Shown here piece by piece: positions 56,793 to 64,000 of a stretch of 64,000 nt of DNA (the stretch's first letter is position 1; the number at the start of each line of letters is the position of its first letter). Position numbers and translations under genes: made by a program. The DNA is taken from NCBI GenBank assembly GCA_019347575.1, contig JAHWKY010000006.1, positions 1 to 64,000 on the forward strand, read 5' to 3'. The stretch is from Actinomycetota bacterium (GTDB taxonomy: Bacteria > Actinomycetota > Nitriliruptoria > Nitriliruptorales > Nitriliruptoraceae). Below the pieces are notes generated by a model, which saw only the letters and a list, made by a program, of their open reading frames with translations, was not told the DNA's origin and made no database searches.

Positions 56793-57862
56793 GTGACTGC
56801 CTTCGCGGTGTGCTGCAGGATCTGCTCGGCCAGAGCGCCGACCGGGCCGACGGTCTGCGCGATGCCGGCGGCCGCGACGACACCGGGCATGCCGAAGACG
56901 GCGCAGGTGGCCTCATCCTGGGCGAGCACCACGCCGCCCGAGGCGTGCAGGCTGAGCAGGCCCGCGAGCCCGTCGTCGCCCAAGCCGCTGAGCATCACGC
57001 CCGCACCCCTGTCGCCGTAGGCCTCGGCGATGGACTCGAACAGCGCCGTCGCCGCGGGGCGGAAACCTCCTATGGGAGGACCGTCGTCGAGGACCACCCG
57101 TCGGAGGTGGTCGACCCTGAGGTGGCGATCCTCGGGTGCGACGAGGACCGTGCCTGGCGTCAGCGGCTCCCCTTCGACCGCTAGCCGGACGACGAGTTCC
57201 GTGCCAGCGTCCAACCACCGTGCGAACCCCTCGACGAAGCCTTCGGCGATGTGCTGCACGACGAGTACGGGTACCGGGAGGTCGCGCGGCAGGGCACTCA
57301 GCAGTTCGTACACGACCCGGGGGCCACCGGTGGAGGCGGCGACCGCGACGATCTCGATGACGGCCCGGCGGGGGGAGACCACCTGCGCAGTCGCGACGTC
57401 GGTGGCCGACCGTCGCTGCCCTCTGCTGCCTGCACCCGGGTACCGGCGGATCACCCGCACGCTGGCCAGGGTGACGACCTTGCGGGCGAACCCGGCGGCT
57501 TCACGTCGGGCCCCGTCGTCGGTACCGCCCGTCGGTTTCGGCAGCACGGCCAACGCTCCGACCTCGACGCTCCGCAGCGCGAGCGCGACATCGCTGGGGT
57601 CCAGCGCCGAGGTGACGACCAGCACCGGAGTCGGGACGTCGGCCATGATCCGTTGGGTGGCTTCGAACCCGTCCATCCCGGGCATGACCGCGTCCATGAC
57701 GACGATCGAGGGTTGCAAGCGCGTGGTCAGCGCCACCGCCTCGGCTCCGTCCCGGGCTTGCCCCACCACGACGATGCCCGGGTGAGCAGACAGGATGCCG
57801 ACCAGGAAGGTCCGCGACGTCGCAGAGTCGTCGGCAACGAGTACGCGGATGAGATCGCTCAC
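56789..57862 (-). CDS. cheB: Chemosensory methylesterase CheB
   Basis: A 357-aa protein. Receiver domain with Asp57 (IVVMDAVMPGMDGFEA), then linker, then the esterase domain with AVAASTGGPRVVYELL (catalytic Ser), VVQHIAEGFVEGFARWL (His) and MLSGLGDDGLAGLLSLHASG (Asp). It removes methyl groups from, and may deamidate, the receptor. It overlaps the CheA and REC-kinase genes by 4 nt. Full length and all catalytic residues present. Confidence 0.93.
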   Translation of the reverse strand: MSDLIRVLVADDSATSRTFLVGILSAHPGIVVVGQARDGAEAVALTTRLQPSIVVMDAVMPGMDGFEATQRIMADVPTPVLVVTSALDPSDVALALRSVEVGALAVLPKPTGGTDDGARREAAGFARKVVTLASVRVIRRYPGAGSRGQRRSATDVATAQVVSPRRAVIEIVAVAASTGGPRVVYELLSALPRDLPVPVLVVQHIAEGFVEGFARWLDAGTELVVRLAVEGEPLTPGTVLVAPEDRHLRVDHLRRVVLDDGPPIGGFRPAATALFESIAEAYGDRGAGVMLSGLGDDGLAGLLSLHASGGVVLAQDEATCAVFGMPGVVAAAGIAQTVGPVGALAEQILQHTAKAVT

Positions 57863-59991
57863 AGCAGCCTCGCGATCGTGTCCAACACCGAGGTCTGGTC
57901 GAAGCTGGACTTGACGAAGTACGCGTCGGCGCCGACCTGCAGACCTCGCGCCCGGTCGCGGTCATCGGCCAACGCGGTCACCAGCACGACCGGTAACGCT
58001 GCGAAGCGGGGAGAGGACCTGATCCTCATGCACAGCTCGAAGCCGTCCAGGTTGGGCATGTCCACGTCGGTGACGACCAGATCGGCCCCTTGCTGCTGCA
58101 ACAGCCGCCACGCCTCGGCTCCGTCGACGGCGACGACGACCTCGTAACCGGCCGCCTCGAGGATGCTCTGCTCGAGCATGCGGGTCGTCGCGGTGTCCTC
58201 CGCCAGCAGGATCCGAGCAGCAGGCGGGGAGATCGGGGGCGACGGGAGCGCCTCTTGGCTGGCTCGCTGGCGTACCGCCCGAACCCAGGTCGCCGGACTG
58301 AGCAGCAACGCGCACCGTCCGTCGCCCAGCACCACGCCGCCGAGCAGGCCACGCAGTCCCCGAAGGCGGCTGGGCAGGGGACGCACCCAGACCTCCTGCT
58401 CGCCGAGCACGGCATCGACGATCAGCGCTGCGTCGGCGTCGGCCGTCCGCAAGCCGACCACGAGCAGCTGGGCGTCTCCGGCGACGGTGCCGTGCCCGAA
58501 GCCCAGCACCGTCGCGAGGTGGGCCAGTGCCACCGACCGACCATCGACGACGACCGTGGGACGCCCACCGACGTCCGTCACGGCATCTCGCGGGATCCGC
58601 CACGCCCCTTCGACCGCCGCCGCCGGGAGCGCGATCACCTCACCGGCGGTCGTCACCACGACCGCCCGCATGATGGAGAGGGTCAGCGGTAGCCGCATCC
58701 GGACTGCCATCCCCGTACCGGCATCGGCCTTGATCTCGACCGAACCACCCACCGTCTCGACGGAGGTCCGCACGACGTCGAGGCCGACCCCGCGTCCGGA
58801 GATCTCGGTGGTCGCTGATCCGGTGGAGAACCCGGGATGGAACAGCAGCTGCACGACCTCATCGTCGGTCCCGGACGCATCCAGTCCCCGACGGACCGCC
58901 GCAGCGCGGATCGCCGCCACATCGGGACCGGCACCGTCGTCGGACACCGTGACGACGAGCTCGCCTTCGTGGAGGGCGGCTGCGATCGCGACGCGTCCGC
59001 CAGCCGGCTTGCCGGCTCGGACCCTCGCCTCTGGAGGTTCGATCCCGTGATCGACGGCGTTGCGTACGAGGTGAAGCAACGGATCGCGCAGTACCGCAGC
59101 GACGCCGCGGTCGAGCTCGAGCGTGCCCGCGTCGACCTCCAGCGCAACCTGTTTGTCCGATCGCTTCGCGACGTCGCGCACGGCGCGGTCCAGCCCGACG
59201 CAGATCTCGTCGAACCGCACCAACCCCAGTTGCTGCACGGCGTGCTGGACCTCGCCGGCGGCCCGGTTCAGGTGCCGCTCACGCTCGGCCGCGCGGCGTT
59301 GCATGTCCGTCGCCAAGGTCGCCAGCTGCCGAAGCCCGGCGTCGACCCGGCCGGCTGCCGCGCGCAGCTGCGCCTGGTTCGCTTCCCCGGTCAGCCAGCC
59401 GCTCAGGCCCTGCCAGTCGCGTTCAACGCGTCGTGCCTCCGCAGCCGTGTCCCTCGCGACGTCTGACAGCTCCGTGACTCGAGCGACGCTGAGGTGCAAC
59501 TCGCCAGCCGCGGCCACGGCCGCGTCGAGATCCTCCGACGCCACACGGGCACGGAGCTGTTCGCCTCTGGCTGGGCCGGGCGCCGGCCTGGCGGGCTGCT
59601 GCGTCTCGTCACCACGGCCAACACGGGCCGACGTCTCAGAGGAGGCTTCTGACCCGCCAGGTGGTCGCAGCTCCTGCGCGAGTGAGTCGAGCTGGTCGAT
59701 GGCCTGCAACGCGGCATGCAGCTGTGCGCCGCCCGGGGCGTCCCCGCTGTCACGCAGCTGCGCGAACAGATCTTCGAGGTCGTGGGCGACGTGCGCGACC
59801 GCTGCGATGCCGGCGGAGTGAGCCGCCCCCTTCAAGCTGTGAGCGGCACGGAACAGCTCCGCCACCACTTCGCCCGCGCGGCCAGCCGATGGATGTCCTT
59901 CTAGCTCGAGCAGCCCACGCTCGAGGTCGCGACGACGATCCTCAAGCTCTTCCCCGAAGATCGCCAGCAGCCGGCCGCGGTCGAGCGCCAC
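57859..59991 (-). CDS. cheA: Chemosensory hybrid kinase CheA-REC
   Basis: A 710-aa kinase. Hpt domain with His51 (ELFRAAHSLKGAAHSAG), linker and dimerisation region, ATPase about 290-460 (LLHLVRNAVDHGIEPPEA, VTVSDDGAGPD, EISGRGVGLDVVRTSVETVG), a CheW-like domain, and a C-terminal receiver (ILLAEDTATTRMLEQSILEA, VVTDVDMPNLDGFEL). The fused receiver means no separate CheY is needed to accept phosphate, and none is in the operon. GTG 59991 abuts the receptor stop with no gap. Confidence 0.92.
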   Translation of the reverse strand: MALDRGRLLAIFGEELEDRRRDLERGLLELEGHPSAGRAGEVVAELFRAAHSLKGAAHSAGIAAVAHVAHDLEDLFAQLRDSGDAPGGAQLHAALQAIDQLDSLAQELRPPGGSEASSETSARVGRGDETQQPARPAPGPARGEQLRARVASEDLDAAVAAAGELHLSVARVTELSDVARDTAAEARRVERDWQGLSGWLTGEANQAQLRAAAGRVDAGLRQLATLATDMQRRAAERERHLNRAAGEVQHAVQQLGLVRFDEICVGLDRAVRDVAKRSDKQVALEVDAGTLELDRGVAAVLRDPLLHLVRNAVDHGIEPPEARVRAGKPAGGRVAIAAALHEGELVVTVSDDGAGPDVAAIRAAAVRRGLDASGTDDEVVQLLFHPGFSTGSATTEISGRGVGLDVVRTSVETVGGSVEIKADAGTGMAVRMRLPLTLSIMRAVVVTTAGEVIALPAAAVEGAWRIPRDAVTDVGGRPTVVVDGRSVALAHLATVLGFGHGTVAGDAQLLVVGLRTADADAALIVDAVLGEQEVWVRPLPSRLRGLRGLLGGVVLGDGRCALLLSPATWVRAVRQRASQEALPSPPISPPAARILLAEDTATTRMLEQSILEAAGYEVVVAVDGAEAWRLLQQQGADLVVTDVDMPNLDGFELCMRIRSSPRFAALPVVLVTALADDRDRARGLQVGADAYFVKSSFDQTSVLDTIARLL

Positions 59992-61452
59992 TCAGTCCAC
60001 TCCCACCAGTGCCTTGAGCCGCTGCGCGATCGACTGCAGCTGGTGCGCGGTCTCGTCGGCCTGGCGTGCTGCAGCGAGGTTCTGCTGGGTCACCTCGTCG
60101 ACGTTGACCATGGCCTCGCTGATCTGTGCCGTGGCACCCGCCTGCTGACCAGCCGCTGCCGCGATCTGCTCGCTGGCGTCAGCGGCGGCACTCACGCCCT
60201 GCGCCAGCTCGGTGATGGTCCCGCCGGCATCAGCGATGAGGCGCACACCCTCTGCCGCCTCCTTGGTGCCCGCTTCGGTCGCCAGGACGGCCTGATGGGT
60301 CGCCTGCTGGATCTCGGTGAGGATCTGGCCGATCTGGGCGTTGGCGCTGCGGGTCTGGTCCGCCAGCCGTCGGACCTCCTGGGCGACCACCCCGAAGCCC
60401 TTCCCGTGTTCGCCGGCGCGTGCGGCTTCGATAGCGGCGTTCAACGCCAGCAGGTTCGTCTGCTCGGCGATGTCGTCCACGGTCGACACGATCTCGGAGA
60501 TGGACTGCGCCCGGTTGGCCAGGCCCGTGATCCGTTCCGCGATGGCATCCACCTGCTCGCTCACCGATCGCATGCCCTCGGCGGACACCTCCACCGCCGT
60601 GCTGCCCCGCTCGGCGATCTCCGAGAAGAGCTCGGCGTTGTCGGCGACGGAGCGGGCCCGCTGAGCCGTCTCGTCCGCGCTGGCTGCCAGTTCGTTGACG
60701 GTCGCAACGGTCTCCTGCACGGCCGCGGACTGCTGGGCCGCGCCCGACGTCAGCTGCCGGGTGCCCCCGGCCACCTCGGTCGAGGCTTCCTCCACCTCGG
60801 TGGCCAGCTGCGCGAGGCTGCCGGAGACCCGCCGCGTGACCCACCATCCGGTACCCGCACCGCCGGCGACGGCGACCACCCCCAGGAGGATGAACAGCCA
60901 GCGCGCCAGCGCGACCTGATCGTCGGCGCGTGCGGCCCCCGAGTCGACGAGGCGCTCCTCGCGTTCGACCAGCGTGTGGACGGCTGTCCGGGCGGCGTCG
61001 AGCGCCGGGAACAGCCGGGCGGCGGCCTCGCGCTCGATGCGGTCGGTCCCGGATCCGCCACCACGTAGCGCGATCAACTCGTCACTCGCCTCCTGGTAGC
61101 TCCTCTCGGCGTCACGTATGCGCTCCAGCAGCCGCCGCCCTTCGTCGGTGTGGATGCCCTGTTCCAGGGCCCCCATGATGGCGGTGAACCGCGCCTCTTC
61201 CGCGGCGACGTTCTCGCGCTCCGTGGACGCGCCCGTGAGCAGGTAGCCGCGGACGTGCGTCGCGCGTACCGCGAGGCTGGTCTCGAGTCGGTGCGCATCG
61301 ATCACCAGACGCAGGTCGCGATCGATGACGACACTCTTGGCGCGCGAGACCTGTTGCAGGGCGACGGTGGCCACGACGACCAGCACCAGCGTGGCGGCCA
61401 GGGACACCACGAACCCGACGGCGACCTGTCGGCTGACGGTCATCGATCTCAT
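59992..61452 (-). CDS. Methyl-accepting chemotaxis-type receptor
   Basis: A 486-aa receptor. Two membrane helices ([23 protein letters not shown] and [19 protein letters not shown]) flank an external helical bundle of CHASE3/four-helix type. The cytosolic part has a long coiled coil and the hairpin tip [22 protein letters not shown], which contacts CheA and CheW. ATG 61452 is chosen for its ATGA overlap with the CheW gene. No C-terminal tether pentapeptide for CheR is present. The ligand is unknown. Confidence 0.9.
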   Translation of the reverse strand: MRSMTVSRQVAVGFVVSLAATLVLVVVATVALQQVSRAKSVVIDRDLRLVIDAHRLETSLAVRATHVRGYLLTGASTERENVAAEEARFTAIMGALEQGIHTDEGRRLLERIRDAERSYQEASDELIALRGGGSGTDRIEREAAARLFPALDAARTAVHTLVEREERLVDSGAARADDQVALARWLFILLGVVAVAGGAGTGWWVTRRVSGSLAQLATEVEEASTEVAGGTRQLTSGAAQQSAAVQETVATVNELAASADETAQRARSVADNAELFSEIAERGSTAVEVSAEGMRSVSEQVDAIAERITGLANRAQSISEIVSTVDDIAEQTNLLALNAAIEAARAGEHGKGFGVVAQEVRRLADQTRSANAQIGQILTEIQQATHQAVLATEAGTKEAAEGVRLIADAGGTITELAQGVSAAADASEQIAAAAGQQAGATAQISEAMVNVDEVTQQNLAAARQADETAHQLQSIAQRLKALVGVD

Positions 61453-61994
61453 GAGCGGTCTCGTCCCGATCCAGGCGATGGTTGCGGTGCTGGCGTGAAG
61501 CGGTCCCACGTCAGCAGGAGGTCAACGTCGAGTAGCCCGGCACCGTCGCGCGTCACCCTGGCCACTGGGGCCGCGTGCAGCTGGCTGGCGTCCGCGTCGA
61601 GCAGTTCCTGACGGTCGAGGCGCCGGGTGCCCGTGACGTGGTCCGCGGCGATCGCCAGGCGGTCGGCGCCGTCGCCGAACACGAGCATCCAGGCGGGTGT
61701 GACTCGGTCGGCGCCATGGGGAGCGAGGTCGAACACCGTCAGCAGCGAACCGCGCAGCGTGGCCACCCCCAAGAGGGCAGAGGGTGCGTGCGGTACTCGT
61801 GCCAGTGGCGAACCTGCCACCACCTGGACCACGTCGCCCAGGGCGACCACGAAGCGCTGCCCCGAGACTTCGAAGGCGAGGACCTCGATCCGGTCGGCAG
61901 GTTCGGATCGAGCCGGTTCCGCCAGCTCCCGGGCACGCTGTCGCAGGATCTCCTCGCTCGACCCGGCGACGCCGGAACCTGCCGCGCTGGTCAC
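61449..61994 (-). CDS. cheW: CheW-like coupling protein
   Basis: A 181-aa adaptor linking receptor and CheA. The CheW domain spans about residues 35-170: [37 protein letters not shown], and a final [19 protein letters not shown] charged N-terminal helix of about 30 residues precedes it. GTG 61994 overlaps the CheR stop (GTGA); a longer frame exists but lies over CheR. It is the second of two CheW proteins in this operon. Confidence 0.88.
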   Translation of the reverse strand: MTSAAGSGVAGSSEEILRQRARELAEPARSEPADRIEVLAFEVSGQRFVVALGDVVQVVAGSPLARVPHAPSALLGVATLRGSLLTVFDLAPHGADRVTPAWMLVFGDGADRLAIAADHVTGTRRLDRQELLDADASQLHAAPVARVTRDGAGLLDVDLLLTWDRFTPAPQPSPGSGRDRS

Positions 61995-63289
61995 CTGGGC
62001 ACCTCCGCGGAGCGACGGTTGAGCACGGACAGCTCGGCCAGCAGCCGGCCGGCGGACGCACCGCCAGCGAGCGGAACGGGCGCGTCGGGATCCATCCCCT
62101 CGAGCAGCGCCTGGGCCTGACGCCATGCCCTGCCCGCGCCGGCCAGGTCGCCGACGTGGAGTGCGGCGCGGCCGAACGCGACCTGCGCCACGACCAGGTC
62201 CGGCTGCAGGTACAGGGCGCTCCTCGCCGCCCGTACCGCTTCCTCCCAACGCCCTTCGGCGAGCAGCGTGGTGGCCCGCACGTACTCGGCCTCCGGCCTC
62301 GGAACCTCGCTCACGGGAACCGACGCCGCCTGCGGCCGCGCAGCACGGTCAGCAGCGTGAGGGTCGCCTCGCCGCCGGACGCGCGACGCTGCCGCCGTGG
62401 CGGACCGGCCGCCGGTCAGGCTGGTGTTCCGGGTGCCGGTTCCCCCCGGGACGGTCGTCGACGTGGTGGGTACGCGGCGGTACACCACCCCGTGCTCGGT
62501 CACGACAGCTTCCAGCCCAGCCTGCGACGACAGGTGTGGGTCCGAGGACGCCGTCATCAACCAGCCATCGGGCGCGAGCGCCCCGACGAGGCGTCGGACC
62601 ACCGCGGCGATCGCCTCGGGCGTGAGGTAGATCAGCACGTTGCGGCAGAGGATCACGTCGAAACCCACACCGGACGAGGGGACCGGGTACGGGTCGGCGA
62701 CGAGGTTGAGCACCTCGAAGGTCACCCGCTGCGCGAACCGTCGCTCAAGCTGGAGGTGGTCCCCTTCGGCACGGAAGTAGGCACGACGACGCGCGTCGCT
62801 GACCCCTCGCATCGACCACGGGCGGTAGCTGGCGTCACGTGCCCGTTGCAGGGCTGCGGCGGAGATGTCGGTCCCCCGCACATCGGCACGATCGGCCAAG
62901 CCCAGCTCCTCGAGCAGGATCGCGACGGAGTACGCCTCCTCGCCGCTGGAGCAACCTGCCGACCAGATCTGTAGCCGGTGGGATGCGGAACGGTCGCGCA
63001 GGAGCTCGGGAAGCATCCGGCGGCGCAGCAGTTCGAACTGGCGGGGCTCACGGAAGAAGTGCGACTCAGCCACCGTGACCCGGCGGACCAGATCCTGGAA
63101 GCTCGCGGCGTCCCTCTCGAGGAGGTGGCGGTAAGCCGTACCGGCGACCCCGGCCGCGCCCATCGCCTCCTCGATCGCAGCTGCGGTCCGGTAGGACCGC
63201 TCGTCGAGCGTGCGCAAGCCGGCGACCTCCGCGAGCAACCGCGCCGCATCCACCGTGCCACGTGTAGGCGGACGTGGAGATGCGCTCAC
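61991..63289 (-). CDS. cheR: CheR methyltransferase with C-terminal TPR
   Basis: A 432-aa SAM-dependent receptor glutamate methylase. The N-terminal helix region VTVAESHFFREPRQFELLRR, SAM loop WSAGCSSGEEAYSVAILLEE and VILCRNVLIYLTPEA are conserved. The long C-terminus (after an Arg/Ala-rich linker) carries TPR-like helices (ATTLLAEGRWEEAVRAARSALYL, AQVAFGRAALHVGDLAGAGR), as in CheR proteins of alternative chemosensory systems. 4-nt overlaps with both CheW genes. Confidence 0.92.
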   Translation of the reverse strand: MSASPRPPTRGTVDAARLLAEVAGLRTLDERSYRTAAAIEEAMGAAGVAGTAYRHLLERDAASFQDLVRRVTVAESHFFREPRQFELLRRRMLPELLRDRSASHRLQIWSAGCSSGEEAYSVAILLEELGLADRADVRGTDISAAALQRARDASYRPWSMRGVSDARRRAYFRAEGDHLQLERRFAQRVTFEVLNLVADPYPVPSSGVGFDVILCRNVLIYLTPEAIAAVVRRLVGALAPDGWLMTASSDPHLSSQAGLEAVVTEHGVVYRRVPTTSTTVPGGTGTRNTSLTGGRSATAAASRVRRRGDPHAADRAARPQAASVPVSEVPRPEAEYVRATTLLAEGRWEEAVRAARSALYLQPDLVVAQVAFGRAALHVGDLAGAGRAWRQAQALLEGMDPDAPVPLAGGASAGRLLAELSVLNRRSAEVPR

Positions 63290-63801
63290 GGGCCGGCCGA
63301 GTCAGCCAGCGCCGCATCCAGCCGGTCCTCCTCCTCCAGGGCCAGGAACGTCGCCAGGTCGTGCAGGACGATCAGGCCCTCGTCGTCGTGGGCCACGCCC
63401 TCGACGTGGATCACGCCGGGGAACCGCGAGGCGGCCCGGTCGATGCGATCCTGGGGTACCTCGGTCAGCCCGAGGACCGCGTCGACGCGTAGCGCGACCG
63501 TCCTGGCCCCCGCACGGGCGATCACGAGATGATCGGCGGGATCGACCGGCTTCGGAGCGAGGCCGAACCGGTCCCGAACGTCGAGGACCGGTACGAGCCG
63601 GCCCCGGAGATCGAACACCCCCTCGACGATGCGAGGCGCGCCGGGCAGCGCTACCAGCTGCACCATGCGCTGTACCTCGATGACGTCCTCGGCCGCGAGC
63701 GCGTAGCGCTGCCCGTGGAGGCCGAACACCACCAGTCGGGGCGTCGGGCCCCGCCGCGAGGAAGCTGCTGGCTCGGAACGTGCCTGTTCGCGAAGTTGCA
63801 C
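63286..63801 (-). CDS. cheW: CheW-like coupling protein, first gene of operon
   Basis: A 171-aa adaptor with RLVVFGLHGQRYALAAEDVIEV, GAPRIVEGVFDLRGRLVPVLDVR and a C-terminal EEDRLDAALADSAG. GTG 63801 has GGAGTGGGG upstream. First gene of the eight-gene minus-strand operon. This member may serve CheR or a scaffold instead of CheA, since another CheW is present. Confidence 0.88.
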   Translation of the reverse strand: MQLREQARSEPAASSRRGPTPRLVVFGLHGQRYALAAEDVIEVQRMVQLVALPGAPRIVEGVFDLRGRLVPVLDVRDRFGLAPKPVDPADHLVIARAGARTVALRVDAVLGLTEVPQDRIDRAASRFPGVIHVEGVAHDDEGLIVLHDLATFLALEEEDRLDAALADSAGP

Positions 63802-63842
63802 CTGCGCCCCACTCCGCCGATGGTGCCGCCTTCACTAGGTGC

Positions 63843-63874
63843 ACCCTACATCTACGGTTGTCGTGACGCGACAA
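63843..63874 (-). promoter_or_regulatory. Chemosensory operon promoter region
   Basis: On the minus strand TAGGGT (63848-63843) is a candidate -10, about 40 nt before GTG 63801. Upstream lies the palindrome TTGTCG-N5-CGACAA (63858-63874), a possible operator. The rest of the segment to base 64000 has no gene I can support. Confidence 0.4.
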
Positions 63875-64000
63875 AGGTCATGCCGTGACGTGCCACCATC
63901 TGTGACTATACCCCCACGCATTGTTCCACGCCGGGTGAGGCGTCCGGCCGTTCGACAGGGGTGGCGGGAGAACGCGGTTCGCCGTGCTCCGTCGGAGGCA

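Overview
The window is a GC-rich, densely coded bacterial chromosome segment. Many GTG and TTG starts, 4-nt stop/start overlaps, TANNNT promoters placed for leaderless mRNAs, an F420-type luciferase-fold oxidoreductase and a large set of acyl-CoA enzymes all fit an actinomycete (Actinomycetota). The composition would suit a deep-branching high-GC lineage, but I cannot name a genus. No tRNA, rRNA, transposase, integrase or phage gene was seen, and no CRISPR array.

Layout. 1-5.7 kb: a DUF1801 fragment, a HhH-GPD protein, a hotdog thioesterase, an acyl-CoA synthetase, a secreted LVIVD-repeat protein, and a minus-strand SDR/NTF2-like pair. 5.8-10.5 kb: alcohol dehydrogenase, then a three-gene acyl-CoA operon (HMG-CoA-synthase-like/DUF35 fusion, SCP2-type thiolase, enoyl-CoA hydratase). 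10.6-16.3 kb: an anchored beta-propeller protein and a hydantoinase/oxoprolinase A/B pair. 16.3-21.4 kb: an HTTM protein with a small partner, a CopC-CopD copper protein with its neighbours. 21.4-23.1 kb: a five-copy hairpin repeat array, an alpha/beta hydrolase and an RHH-Doc toxin-antitoxin pair. 23.1-38.8 kb: five acyl-CoA dehydrogenases, two CoA ligases, an enoyl-CoA hydratase, a class III CoA-transferase, an LLM oxidoreductase, a hydrolase, a secreted subtilase and a TetR regulator. 38.8-44.6 kb: a branched-chain amino-acid-type ABC transporter. 44.7-49.3 kb: a divergent cluster of unknown pathway (KARI-like protein, dihydroxyacetophenone dioxygenase-like cupin, two SDRs, xylose-isomerase-fold protein, thioesterase). 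49.5-54.2 kb: LtrA, CsbD, a second hairpin array, uracil-DNA glycosylase, SDR and another acyl-CoA dehydrogenase. 54.3-63.8 kb: an eight-gene chemosensory operon.

The most useful non-coding signal is an 18-bp palindrome, CCTGAC-N6-GTCAGG, found seven times, always between genes or over a start codon. It lies before the TetR gene itself, the thiolase operon, the hydantoinase pair, a CoA ligase, an isovaleryl-CoA-dehydrogenase-like gene, the ABC transporter and the KARI/cupin cluster. I infer that this TetR protein autoregulates and controls a local regulon for uptake and CoA-dependent breakdown of an organic acid or branched/cyclic carbon source. The substrate is not evident.

Three other non-coding families recur: a stem-loop with GAACTTGAAT/ATTCAAGTTC arms (three copies, two of which supply the stop codon of the preceding gene), a GTGCTCAAG...TAGCAC hairpin (two five-copy arrays in opposite orientation plus one copy inside a gene), and several long intergenic inverted repeats that probably act as terminators.
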